64,000 nucleotides of DNA from Syngnathus acus (Eukaryota; Chordata; Actinopteri; Syngnathiformes; Syngnathidae). A program made the translations under genes and the position numbers. The notes beneath the pieces are model-generated. The model ran no database searches and was not told the origin of the DNA. It saw only the letters and a list, made by a program, of their open reading frames with translations. Shown here one piece after another: positions 24,601 through 35,543 of this stretch (position 1 is the stretch's first letter; each line of letters begins with the position of its first letter). The stretch covers positions 2,356,001 through 2,420,000 of the forward strand of contig NC_051105.1 of assembly GCF_901709675.1 (NCBI RefSeq). Direction: 5' to 3'.

Positions 24601-27600
24601 AAATTAAGAACAGAAGTGATCTGTAAGCATGACAATAACTCATTTTATGCCAAAAGCAACATGGCTTACTTTGGTCATAAAATGAAAGAAATGTGTGTGG
24701 CCCTCATCTTCCCCTGTCAATCAACGCACTTGGGAACCTTTGAAGCATCCTTAAGCAAAGTTCTACGGGGCTAGTACAGCGAAAGAAAGATCTATTAGGT
24801 TATAAGGCAGTTCACATCCAAACAGCAGTCCTGGGAGGCTAATCTGACATCCTGGAAAAAAGGAATTCAAGCGCAGAATCTGCAAAAGTTCCATGGATGC
24901 AAGTCTTGCAAAGCTGCTATCAAATAAGAGGTTCTATGGTAAAATGTTCATGTAAAATGTTTTTGATGTCAGCAAAACAACCTCCTTAAAACTCCAAACT
25001 CAACAAATGACAATTTCAGTTCTTTCCAACCTCTAAAATGTTTTGACACACGACTCTGCATAATCATTTGGAACAATGCATTTCAGCTAAAAGTTGTTCA
25101 TTTGAATTTTCTTTTATTATTGGGAGGTTTGTTTAAAAACATTCAAATAGTTGGTGACTTGGAAATGATGATGTCGTTTGCATAGACTAAAAAAATCTGA
25201 AAACATCATTATCCTAATAATTTGCAGTGCGGTGTAGAAATGAAGACTATTGATTGTTTGAAATCCCCCGATGTCATGGAAGGGACTGGGCTCCACTCGA
25301 GCATTTTCACTGTCATGGAAGAAGGAATTTAAGTTAAGTTTGAAGAGGTTTGCTCCTTGGCGCTCATGTACACACACACGGGGAGAAGGAGCTCATTTAA
25401 ATGAGCTCCTTTGGTGTCGCCAGGCAACAAGGCAGATTAATCAAGCCTGTATGCTAATTAGCTGCTCCTACCGTTGCCCGGAAACAGATGGCAGGGAATA
25501 TGCAAATCTGTGCAGGATTTGCATGCGCCGCATAACAGCTATTTTAATTAGCAATTGCGGCGCCTCCCCCTCCCTCGCCCTTCCCTTGTCGCAAAAGGCT
25601 GCGGCACATATTTAAGTGCTCGCTCTTGCACTTTTCTTTTGACTTGAAATCCTCACCCTCGGTCGGCACAGAGACTTCAGTCGCTCACCAAAGGTGATCA
25701 GTTATTAAACGGCTTAAAGTTTGTGAACTGAATTCTACGTGATCGCAAACATGGCTAACAGTGGCTATGTTCACACGGGCACATTTGTTCGGATTAAAAA
25801 CCCGATCGGAATAAAAATGCTTCACGTACACACCTCATTTGGAATATTCTGATCGGATCAAGCCCATTCCAATCAAGATTTTGTTCCGAATTAGAGAGGT
25901 GGTTTATGTTGATCGATAATCCGATCTGCGTGGATGAAAAACGCTTATTCTGACATTTCGGAACAAACCAAAGTTGACGTCAGTATATGCGTTTCTGTTC
26001 TTCCCGGAAGCTGCCGTCGCTGGTGACTTGCACTTGTATGTGACTTTTGCCCACCTCTGCTAGCTAAAATATAGTATTTTAATTCATTTTCTTTTTTAAG
26101 TCTGCACAGGTATCAAAAGTTAACTCAAGTTCCACAAATGATTCCCGAGCGCGGCACCGCTGCTGCTCACTGCTCCCCTCTCCCCCAGGGGATGGATCAA
26201 AATCACACGGGGATGGGTTAAATGCAGAAGCCAAATTTCACCACACCCAGATGTGTGTGTGACGATGATCATTGGGACTTTAACTTTTATGTCAAGTGAA
26301 TTTCGCACTTTTTAGTTGAGTTGTTTTTTTATATGTTGTTCTCTCCCACTCCCCCAGCTAACTCTGACCCCGGCCCAGCAGCAGCTGTTGCTCCACCAGG
26401 CCCAGGCTCAACTCCTGGCTGCAGCTGTGCAGCATTCAGCCAACCAGCAGAACGGCACCACCGGGGCCAGTATCTCAGCTTCTGCAGCCACGCCCATTAC
26501 CCAGCTACCCCTGTCGCAGCCCATACAGATCTCTCCTGTAAGAGCTTTTTTTTTTTTTTTTAATGTCTTAGTTGTGATGTGTTTGCAAATCCCAAACAGT
26601 GTTACCGATTGCTGACTTGTAAGCACTGTTATTATTGTCCGTGTATGGTATTTCCTAAAATAGTGGCTGGAGGCATTCATTTAAGCCAAAATTAAGGTTA
26701 GGGTCTTTATTTAGGCAAGGCCTTACAGAGGAATTAAACGCAGATGAATGTTTTGATATGAATGCATTCGATGAGCCAGCACGAGACAAAACACGGTGCT
26801 ATTGTAAAATGAGAATTAAATGGAACAACTGCTCAACTGCGGGCAGCGCCATGTTGAGTGAAAAACATTATCAGTTGCAGACCTGTAGTGACGGTAAAGT
26901 GCCTGCAGAGGGTTCCCCTCTGCCACAACGCTCGAATGCACTGTGTCAGTAGTATCTGCCAATTCAAAAAGTCTCCATTTTTAAGCCTGGTTTGTTAAAA
27001 ATGAATCAGAAGGAAGTGCAGCTCCATCAGACTGTCAGCATCAAATGTAAGTGGGCAGTCATGTTATTATGAAAGTGCCTTCCAAAACTAATCTGTCAGC
27101 TACGTTTGTGCTTTATTTGCAAAAATAAAATGTCACTAATAAGTGGGTGCACAACATTTCTGAACTTATCAACATTTATTGAACACACAAATCAATAAAT
27201 TGAGTATTAAGTATGAAATATATCGAACATATTTTTTCAAGTTTGTTGGAACACAAGAGTAAACTATACGTGTAAATAAAAGAAATATGTTATGGATAAA
27301 TATTGATTAAATCTAAAAACTACAACATATACATATTAAATAACAATAGTGCTGCAAAGTTTGGCTGTAGAGGCAGCTGCTTCCTTTTTTCCTTTTGCAC
27401 TAGAAAGCTACAAAGCATGATCATGAAAGCACATTGGCTTTCATAAAAGATTTCAGAAATCAAAGAATATGTACTGTTGAGAGGCTCAAACTAAGATTTG
27501 GACCATTTTAACTTGAACAATGATTCCAAACATTTATCATCGAAAAAGCTGTTGCTAAAATATGTATTACAGTAGAATATTTCCTGTACTGTTAGTGTAT

Positions 27601-30600
27601 GCACTCATACGTCTTAAGGATGGATCTCCTTTGCTTTCTTCATTATTATTTTTCCAGATACTACTCAGTTGTTTGTCCCGCATTAAATAATCCTTTTTTA
27701 ACTATTTAAACATTGACTTGACAGATGCCCTACACGCATATTGCAATAAGGACATGTACCACAAGACATCCAGTAGTATCAGTCATATTAAAGGCCTGCT
27801 TTTCTCGAGGGGGATGTTAACTGGGGCACAGCTTCGATTAGAGTGGCATCCAATTTGGAGGAAATACTGTTTATTTGCAATGTTAGCCCTTCTTCAATTC
27901 AAATGGCACCGTCATTGTGTTATTTTCCAAAATATTACAGTTTTTTTTTTTTTTTTTCTCGGCAGCTGCAACAACAGAATTTAAGTCTGCCCCAGTTTGT
28001 GTTGGTGCAGCCTGGCCACCCGATCGCCACTCAGCTGCAGCCCGCTCAGTTCATCATCTCACAGTCACCGCAGACCCAGCAGAGTAAGTAAACGACAGGC
28101 TGGGCAGGGATGCCGCTAGACGTTACAGTTACTGAAGCTGATTTTTATTATCTTCCGTCCCCTGGCTGTTGTTAATCTTGTAGGCATATTGCAAGCGCAG
28201 AGTCTTCTCACTCAACTACCTCAAAGCCAAGCTAACCCCCTGCCGACTCAACCGAGCATCACCCTTGCAACACAGGTTGGTCCTTGAGTTCATTCACTCA
28301 CAGACAAACGTGTTTGATAATAACCCCATTTGGTACGCCCGCTCAAATCGAATTACCGTTGTTTTCTTCCCTAACATACAGCCTGCAACTCCTACACGTA
28401 CCACGGCAGCCACGCCCATTCAGTCGCTGCCCCACAGTCATACGCCGCCTAAACAGCTGGATACGCCCACTCTGGAGGAGCCAAGTGATCTTGAGGAGCT
28501 GGAGCAGTTTGCCAAAACATTCAAACAGAGGCGGATCAAACTGGGTTTTACACAGGTAAATGGAATCGATTTGATGGCTCTTGTAAAACTGTTTTTTTTT
28601 TGCATTACACACGCGTGTGTGTGTGTGTGTGCCCCATTGAAAAAATATGATTATTTTTTTGTTACACACTTGTGTCCCCTCCCTGTTACCAGGGGGATGT
28701 TGGCCTGGCCATGGGTAAGCTGTACGGAAACGACTTCAGCCAAACAACCATCTCTCGCTTCGAGGCCTTGAATCTGAGCTTTAAGAACATGTGCAAGCTC
28801 AAGCCACTACTGGAGAAGTGGCTGAATGATGCAGGTTTGTCCCTGAACCTTCCTCGTACAATTTGTATATGCACTGCGATTGGTGCGGTCCTTTCGACAG
28901 TTCTTCGCCTTTACCTTCCTCTCCTTCCGTTGCGTCGGTGCTGTTTGTGCAGAGAATCTGACATCTGACCAGGGGCTGTCCACCCCCAGTGCCCTCGGCT
29001 CCCCTGGCATGGGCATTGAGGGGATCAACCGCAGACGGAAGAAGAGGACGAGTATTGAAACCAACATCCGAGTGGCCTTAGAAAAGAGCTTTCTGGAGGT
29101 TAGAAACCAGTTATGTCTAGCAACGCACTTCTTCCGGTTAGCTGAAGCGATGAGACTGGCCGGGATAATGGATTTTAGATGTTAAAGATGTGCTAGTCAC
29201 AAGTGAGCTGTACTGACAAGGTCTGTCCGGCGTCTTTGCCCTCTTCAAGCAGAACCAAAAACCTACCTCTGAAGAGATCACCATGATAGCCGATCAGCTC
29301 AACATGGAAAAAGAGGTGATCCGGGTCTGGTTCTGCAATCGCCGTCAAAAAGAGAAAAGGATCAATCCCCCGAGCACAGGCGGCGTTGGTAGCACCCCCA
29401 TCAAAACCATCTTTACACCCAGTAGCCCTTTGGTGAGGAAGCACGTGCACAAGAAATACAGGCTCAGTTGCCTGGTCGGCATTTAGAATCGCATTTTCTC
29501 TCTGAGAACGGTTGGCACGACAACTTATTCCCTTTTTGTATTTTTCAAGGTGGCCAGCACAGCAAACTTGGTGAACAGTCCGACTATAAACACACCCACC
29601 ACACTGACTGTAAATCCAGTGATGCCTCTCACCAGCACCAGTGTCTCCAATTTATCCTTCACAGGTACGTGTGGTACCTCAAAGGTCAAGCGCAATCAAG
29701 CGACTTTGGTTGACTTTTGCAATCTTATCTTTTGAGATCAATTCCGTTTAGAACGTGTCCAAATTATAGCCACAGAAAATCAATTAAACAGTTTTGCATC
29801 TAATTTTCCAGTATTTGAATCCTCACACCATCACACATCACATGTACCCATTCTGAACATGGTGTTACAATCGGTGAACCTTTAAGGCTTTTGACTACTA
29901 TACTAATATAAATCTATATAAATAAATGTCAATCTTATTTTCCACTCGAAATCATCCCTAATGAGCTGCCTTCCTTCCAAGGCACAACAGTTGGAGCCAC
30001 AAATACTGCATCGGTCATCACCACACCTGTGATTACCACAGTCACCAGCTCCCCGTCTCTAAGCCCGTCCCCGACGTCTGCTCAGTCCAGCACCACAGAG
30101 CATAAAGTCAGTACTCAGGCGCAGGCCATCTTCACCCAAGCCCCAACATCCATAGGCACCACCCTCGGGACGGGCCAGGTGATGGTGGCCGCTCCGGGCC
30201 TGTCTGCAGCGTTTCATGGTGCTGCCCAGTTGCCCACCAGTGCAAGCTTTGCAGCCATGGCTGCTGCAGCAGGGCTGAATCCAGGATTAATGGGCTCCTC
30301 CGCATTTGCTTCAGGGTCAGTATGTCCAGACAATGATCTTGTTTGTGGTTTTCTTCACAGTTTACAACTGATCTACAATTTATAGTCTGTTGCGTGTTTG
30401 CAGTGGGGCTGTGCTCAGTCTGACTCCCGGTGGCCTTGGCAGTGCCCTGAGTCCTGCTGTCATGAACAACAGCATGCTGGCAACCATTCAAGGTGCGTGT
30501 GTATCATTTTTTTAATTTTATTAAACGTCATGCAACTTTCTCACTTATCTCCTCCACTGGTTGTTCCTCCAGCCCTGGCGTCAAGCGGCACAATCCCAAT

Positions 30601-30844
30601 CACGACATTAGACGGCAGCAACTTGTTGTTTGCTAACACATCCGGCGGCAACGCGCCCAACCTGGTCACCACGCCGCTCTTCCTCAACCCCCAGAACCTA
30701 TCGCTGCTCACCAGCAACCCTGTCAGCTTGGTATCAACCGGGGCGGGCGGGCTGCAGGTTACCGCCGACGCCCATCACCAGGTCTCCACGGCCGCCGTGC
30801 CTGTGCAAGCCACGACCATTACCACTGCCTCCAAAGCTCAGTGA
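15630..30844 (+). CDS. pou2f1: pou2f1 (POU domain class 2 transcription factor 1, Oct-1)
   Basis: Fourteen coding exons: 15630-15675, 22191-22256, 22570-22661, 26358-26537, 27966-28083, 28184-28275, 28382-28555, 28693-28834, 28953-29098, 29253-29432, 29550-29664, 29982-30315, 30404-30492 and 30573-30844. That is 2046 bp, 681 aa (human about 743), in frame throughout. It starts [13 protein letters not shown], as in mammalian Oct-1. The order is a Gln-rich region (about 69-200), POU-specific domain (about 230-304; [23 protein letters not shown]), linker, POU homeodomain (about 330-389; [12 protein letters not shown], recognition helix [12 protein letters not shown]), then a Ser/Thr/Ala-rich activation region ending TASKAQ. 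It binds the octamer ATGCAAAT and is a broadly expressed nuclear activator of histone H2B, snRNA and other genes. A stretch found in human between exons 4 and 5 here is not seen. Confidence 0.98.
17170..17481 (+). mobile_element. hAT-type MITE, full length, with 8-bp target duplication
   Basis: It starts CAGTGGTGTCAAAC and ends GTTTGACACCAGTC. It is flanked by a perfect 8-bp direct repeat GTCTAACT (17162-17169 and 17482-17489), as expected for hAT insertions. It has no coding capacity and lies in pou2f1 intron 1. The interior includes the GGGCCACATAAAATG and GGGCCGTATCTGGCC motifs shared with the other copies. Confidence 0.8.
18285..18620 (+). mobile_element. tRNA-derived SINE
   Basis: The 5' head has a pol III B-box match GGTTCGATTCC at 18335-18345, preceded by a tRNA-like segment. 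The body includes the fish-repeat phrase TCCTCCCACATCCCAAAAAC, and the 3' end is an ATGG microsatellite tail. Open frames over it are incidental. It lies in pou2f1 intron 1. Confidence 0.75.
19605..19700 (-). repeat. SINE fragment, reverse orientation
   Basis: CTGGAGTACCCAGGGATAAC and GCATGCAAACTCCATACTGG match the reverse complement of the SINE body at 18.3 kb with many changes. Confidence 0.5.
19790..19990. promoter_or_regulatory. Candidate intronic regulatory block in pou2f1 intron 1
   Basis: A balanced-composition block contains two TGCTAAT words (19830-19836 and 19910-19916), which are variant octamer or homeodomain sites, within about 90 bp. I have no direct proof of conservation. Confidence 0.3.
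20590..20890. promoter_or_regulatory. Candidate octamer-bearing enhancer in pou2f1 intron 1
   Basis: It has octamer ATTTGCAT at 20779-20786 and variant octamer ATGCTAAT at 20652-20659. Homeodomain-type words (CCAATTAATATG, ATTATGCATCATTA) lie around them. The phrase AGGATTTGCAT also occurs in the block near 25.5 kb. The composition looks like a conserved noncoding element. Function is inferred. Confidence 0.4.
21120..21222 (-). repeat. DNA transposon end fragment
   Basis: It ends in GCGGAAAATACGGTAC, which matches the terminal motif of the element at 1395-2067, with GCGCAC and GTGCACC words of the same repeat class. A similar end is at about 48950-49012. Confidence 0.45.
21969..21999 (+). 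CDS. pou2f1: Alternative first coding exon of pou2f1
   Basis: ATG followed by ten codons ([10 protein letters not shown]) and a strong donor (GTGAGT). The exon ends in phase 1, the same as the 15630 exon, so it can replace it when spliced to 22191. Human POU2F1 also has an alternative short first exon beginning ML. Upstream (about 21640-21960) lies a GA-rich tract (21690-21760) and GC-rich sequence that could be the second promoter. Promoter use is inferred. Confidence 0.72.
24310..24585 (-). other. Unassigned open reading frame in pou2f1 intron
   Basis: A minus-strand frame is preceded by a plausible acceptor (TTCTTGTCAG at about 24571-24580). It encodes about 89 residues of normal-looking composition ([18 protein letters not shown], then [16 protein letters not shown]) and ends at a stop near 24303. 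I do not recognise the family. It could be an exon of a nested gene, a decayed retrocopy or transposon remnant, or chance. No partner exon was found. Confidence 0.3.
25380..25565. promoter_or_regulatory. Candidate autoregulatory enhancer with inverted octamers
   Basis: In the pou2f1 intron before exon 26358. It contains a perfect 24-bp palindrome at 25387-25410 (arms AGGAGCTCATTT and AAATGAGCTCCT). It also has variant octamer ATGCTAAT at 25451-25458, octamer ATGCAAAT at 25500-25507 and inverted octamer ATTTGCAT at 25517-25524. A homeodomain-type TTTTAATTAGCAATTG follows at about 25542-25557. Octamers are the known binding site of Oct-1 itself, so feedback is a reasonable inference. Confidence 0.45.
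26106..26295 (+). repeat. SINE/non-LTR 3' tail repeat
   Basis: Phrases such as CACTGCTCCCCTCTCCCCC, GGGTTAAATGCAGAAGCC and AAATTTCACCACACC are typical of a widespread teleost interspersed repeat. The adjacent 25752-26000 (TATGTTCACACGGGCAC onward) also looks repeat-derived. This is recognised from memory only. Confidence 0.5.
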
Positions 30845-32739
30845 GTCTGGCTGCGCTCCGGAATGAACGCCCTGTTTCCTGAGCCGTCACTGCTCACCTC
30901 ACACACGGCGCAGGAAATAGGCAAGGTCGTTTGATTTCTGGCTCTGCGTTTCTAATACATCCACTCCATTATTTTATCGAATCGTTTTGCTTTTAACAAC
31001 CAAAGCAACCGCACAGAGTTGTGCTTGACCTTTATTTTTCTCCTCTTAATCTTTTTATGATCTTTGGACCCAGTAGCCGAGTGGAGAATGGCTTCTCGAA
31101 CCGGGAAGATGATTTCCCTACGATACGATAAAACTCCTCGCATTTTGTACATACGTCCTTCTATTTCATGCAAACTCACTTAACATCTTTTCTGAACAAC
31201 TTCTAAAGAAAGAAATTAGGATTTTACTCTAAACCTAATACTGACCTCATATACTTTATCACTAACGGGGTATCAACTTTTAAGTTTTTTGGGAACAGGC
31301 CTTGACACGAGTCATATCAGTTTTGTTTTCATAGTTTTTCTTAATGTATTTAATTGAAATTGTTTTTCTACATTTTCCCAATTTTGCAAGTGTAATAAGT
31401 TAAGATTTAAGTATCGCTTTTTTTTCTTCTTCTTTTTTCTAAAGAGGTTGTAAGGCTTTAAAAACAAGTAATAAGTGGCCGATATAAAGGTTATCATTGC
31501 TTTAAGCAGCGCAGGGACCTGTCAAGTCTCTGAGTTTCTCTTTCTGGAAACACTGACTTTTAACAGCCTCTGAGCTTGTTAAAGAAGTTGTCGATTGTAG
31601 ACACTGATGGAAAATGACTGAAATCTTTCAACAGCTTTAAAAACACATGGAGGGAAACAGTGGTTAAAGACGGCAGGCAGACGTCTACGTGTGTTGTGTA
31701 AAGCTCAGCGTGACACTGAGACTTGAGTAACCAAATGATCCACAAGGCTCAGCGGTTTGAGCTAAGATCACCTGTCAGGGGGTGTGGTCATCACACTAAA
31801 TGTATGGTGATGTTGACTAAAAAAAAGAAAAAAAGTTTTTTTGTTTTTTTTTACCTTTCTTTGTAATGGTAGTACCGTCGTATCTACTTGTGCACAGTAT
31901 CTGTACCAAAAAAACTGGATTGATGAGCTGTTGTGAGAGAAATGATCTTTTCTGTTCCCTTTTGTCTGCGGTTAATTGAGTGGCTGCGTATTTTAAGATA
32001 TACCAAAAATATTTGTTTAAATAATTGTAGTCGATGTCGTCTAGTCCATATATTTATGAACAGAATCTCTTTTCATTTTGTCAGCAGAATATAAAAATGC
32101 AATATTTTGATCATTTTCCAAAGATTATCTTTTTTTTTTTTAATCTTAAAAGTCTTTCATAGATTATAATTGGCAGCACAATTGACCAAAAAACAAAGGA
32201 AGGGCTGGGTTGGAGCATGACAAGCTCGTTTCCTATTTTTATTTCTTTGAGCCCCACCCTGACATTTGGTCCCAGGGCCATTTGATGGCTCTCTTTTAAC
32301 ACTTTTAGTAGCAGCTTTTGGGTGTCTGTGAAGCAGGAAAAACTCCTTTTGAGGGGTTGTACTAATATTTCAGCCATATAACAACAGCTTCAACCAAAGT
32401 GGTTTTCCTTAATGGCAGCCGTGCCTGTCTGAGCACTGTGGTTGCTGTTCACAAATGTCAGTACCCGCTTTTCCTCATCTAGTGCAGTTGGAGAAGGATG
32501 CATGAAATGCCAGCTTTAACAGCCTGCTCCTCAATGTTTTCTTATTAGCTTTACTAGAACATTATGTGAATAGCAGGCTTTGGAATCTGGAAGGTTATAC
32601 GAGGGACGAGCATTTGAATTGATTGTGAATTTGGTGATTGGAAGCATTTGACATTGAATGTCCTGCTGGGGGATTCATTCTCAAATAGTTTGCTGTCTAA
32701 AAACACATACATCCAGGCTATGGGGGAAAAAAACATACA

Positions 32740-33025
32740 GAATTTTTGGGCTTGGGCCTGTCTGATTTAAGTGCTCGCTGAGCCTGCAGATGTGATTGTA
32801 TGTATCTTAAAATGTTGCGCATTATTCAAAGCTGCAGGAACTCATATTTGAAAGACACAGAGAACTGTGAGACTGCTGCCACACGCAATGGCGCCAGGAA
32901 GAAAGAGGCTACCTGATACACTGAGTTCCTGGAGATTTGAATAATGCCCAATATTTTAAGATACAATCATATCTGCACTTAAATCAGACAGGCACAACCA
33001 TGAAAAAAAAAAACAGGAATGGTAA
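32740..33025. repeat. Long inverted-repeat (foldback) element, copy 1
   Basis: The left arm begins GGCCTGTCTGATTTAAGTG (32756 on) and continues through GATTGTATGTATCTTAAAAT to GCATTATTCAAA. The right arm (about 32936-32994) is its reverse complement with one gap. The loop region holds a further inverted pair (CAGGAACTCA and TGAGTTCCTG). It lies inside the probable pou2f1 3'UTR. Confidence 0.7.
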
Positions 33026-34858
33026 AGGATTTAATGATCACAGCATAAGTGGCTAATAAGACAATTTGGTTGGTTTGGAATCGGTGTTGATTTAATAGTG
33101 CCCTGAAACAATTGGCATGTGTTACATGGCTGCAGCTTGCATAGGTGCCATTGATTCAATCTCGTTCGCTCCTCTAAACAAGAGTTCAAAACATTTAGAA
33201 ATAATTTCCCATTCCTCAAAAAAAGTTATTGTAGTTTCTTCATAACTGATCAGGTACACGCAGTACATTTTGTAAAATGCTTATCCGTAAATTTAACAAT
33301 GGGTGAGCCACAAGGTCCACTCATGAAGTCATTCACAAAAAAAAAAATCATTCCGAGCAAATTTCGTCAAACGTCCATCCATAGTCAACACGTCCTGTTG
33401 ATTTGATCATCGCTACCAATTGAACCAGCATGTAAACATTGCAGTGCCCCCAAAGCTTTCTCAAAGAAGTGTGCTTGGCTACTCTTAGTCACTGCAGCTT
33501 TTTGGCTGAGTACTGTTACGTGCCACATCTTCAACTAAACCCCATCCAATCGTCTCACTGTTCCGCTGCATGTGACGAACAAAATAGCGAGTGATTAGAA
33601 AATCACTTAAGGCAGCGAGATGTCCTCTTTTCCTTCTTTTCTGTCAACCAATTTTGACTGAATATACCTCAGCAGCACTTAAACGAAAGCTTCACCTTTT
33701 TAGACCTTTCTGCGTGTAGAACAGTGTGGAATGTATAAGTAACGTTTGGCTCGCCATTCTCACGTTATACTGCTACATAGGGAACCGTACATGATAGGAC
33801 AACTACTGCTTTTTCTAGTACTACTATTTAATTTTTCTCTTCGGTGGTTTCGTGGTGATTGACGAAGAGATCCTTCTTGCCAAAGTAATAGCCTTTCTCT
33901 TTGCAGCTTAGTCGGCATACGGCTGCTCATGTCTTTGAGGGCCGCCACGCACCGATGGAGGTTAGTTCGATTCCGCTGCCGTGTGTAGTCACGTGACATC
34001 CAAACGCGTTTGCGTGACAAACCGGATGCCATCGGTGCCATAGGATCTTACTGATATATTTATGAGGAAAGACCGAAGAATCAGAGAAATCCTTTTTTCT
34101 TAATTCTATACATATAAATATATATAAACACGTGTAAGATATTCATATTTTATATTTGAACCAGTATGTTACTCAGACTGAATGTAGTGTTTATGACCCC
34201 TCAAATATTGCCCCCCCAATCTTTTTTTTTTTTTTAAACTGTTGAGACCAAAAAAAAAAAAAATACACTGCAGTGGGTGCACCAGTCAATGACGTGACAA
34301 TGTCTGTCCGCTGGGAGGAGGTGCTCTGACGCACAGGTTATCTGGCTGGCTGGTAGAGCAGAGAGACTGAAGTTTATTTTAAAAAATGATATATTCATGT
34401 TTTTAGTTGGGTCATTTTGGACTTGATTTGCTGTGCTGTTTTGAACAATCATTTGTTTCATTTGTATTACTTTATGCCTTTAACTGATTTGTATAGTTTG
34501 AGAGGGCACCATCACTGGCTTTCTTAGTTTGACGAAGACGATAAATGTTATCATTTATGCCTTATTGTTACATAGATGACATGATTGCATTGTAGCACAT
34601 GTGTGAGTGTGTGTCTGTTTGAGCTTAGTGTCGCCCGTTGCGTTGTCACGGACACCTTTGGGCATTTGGAGTGCGAGATGCTTACATTTCTACCTATGTA
34701 TTTTAGGTGTGACTCAGACAATGCCTGTAAGAAAAGCTTTACTAATAATTCCAACAGGCAGGCGTGCGGTATGAACGAATGAATATTGCAGAGTATAAAA
34801 ACGCAGTCTGCAAACAATTGTGCTTTTTTTTTTCTTCACCATTGATTTGCATATGGAG

Positions 34859-35543
34859 TAGGGATGGGCATAACAATCATTTGAGCTTCGGCTTTAGTTA
34901 ATTCTTTGAAAAGAATTGCCATGATGGCTATTTTCTAGCATGTCATGAAACATTTGGGGCAAATCTTCTTGGCTGCAACCAGTCGATGTGCCATTTCAAA
35001 TTTGTTTAACCCCTTACCATTCCTAATTTTTGTGCTTGCGTCTGTCTGATTTAAGTGCAAGCTGAACTTGCAGATGATTGTATCTCGTGATGTTGGGAAT
35101 TATTCACTTTTCCAGGAACTTAGTTTTTTAACAGTGTCACATGACTAGACAAGTAGGTACAAGGTGGCACAAATCCCATCAAACTTTCCAGTGTCCTGCT
35201 TGCGGGACAGCTGGATTGTGTTGAGTTTGTCGGGGAATTTGCGCCACCCTGTGGTTACTTGTTATATGTTATAAACGATTAAAAAACAGAGTTTGAATAA
35301 TGCCTAACAGTTCAAGATACAATCATATCGGCAGGCTCAGTGAACACTTAAACTTAAGAAAAAAAGGAATAGGGGGTTAAACGCTCATCCCTAGATGTAA
35401 CTTTTCTTGTTGAGTGCCTCAAGGCTCTAATTTAGCTCCACTATTTCTTTCAGTCCAAATAATGTTGGAAAAACGTAACATTCAATTAAGCGTTTGTCTC
35501 TTTTGATATATTTGATCAAGGAAAAGTCAAATGCCCATCCCTA
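34859..35543. mobile_element. Foldback/MITE element, copy 2, nested in a 685-bp TIR element
   Basis: The outer ends are perfect 13-bp inverted repeats: TAGGGATGGGCAT (34859-34871) and ATGCCCATCCCTA (35531-35543). Inside, 35008-35379 is a second copy of the 32.7-kb foldback family: TCTGATTTAAGTGCAAGC on the left, and GAATAATGCC with GATACAATCATATC on the right. There is no coding capacity. A further end-like CCCATCCCTA is at about 44368. Confidence 0.55.

Noticed and set aside
28343-28669. 108-residue minus-strand frame
   Set aside because: It is antisense to the pou2f1 POU-specific exon and a GT microsatellite.
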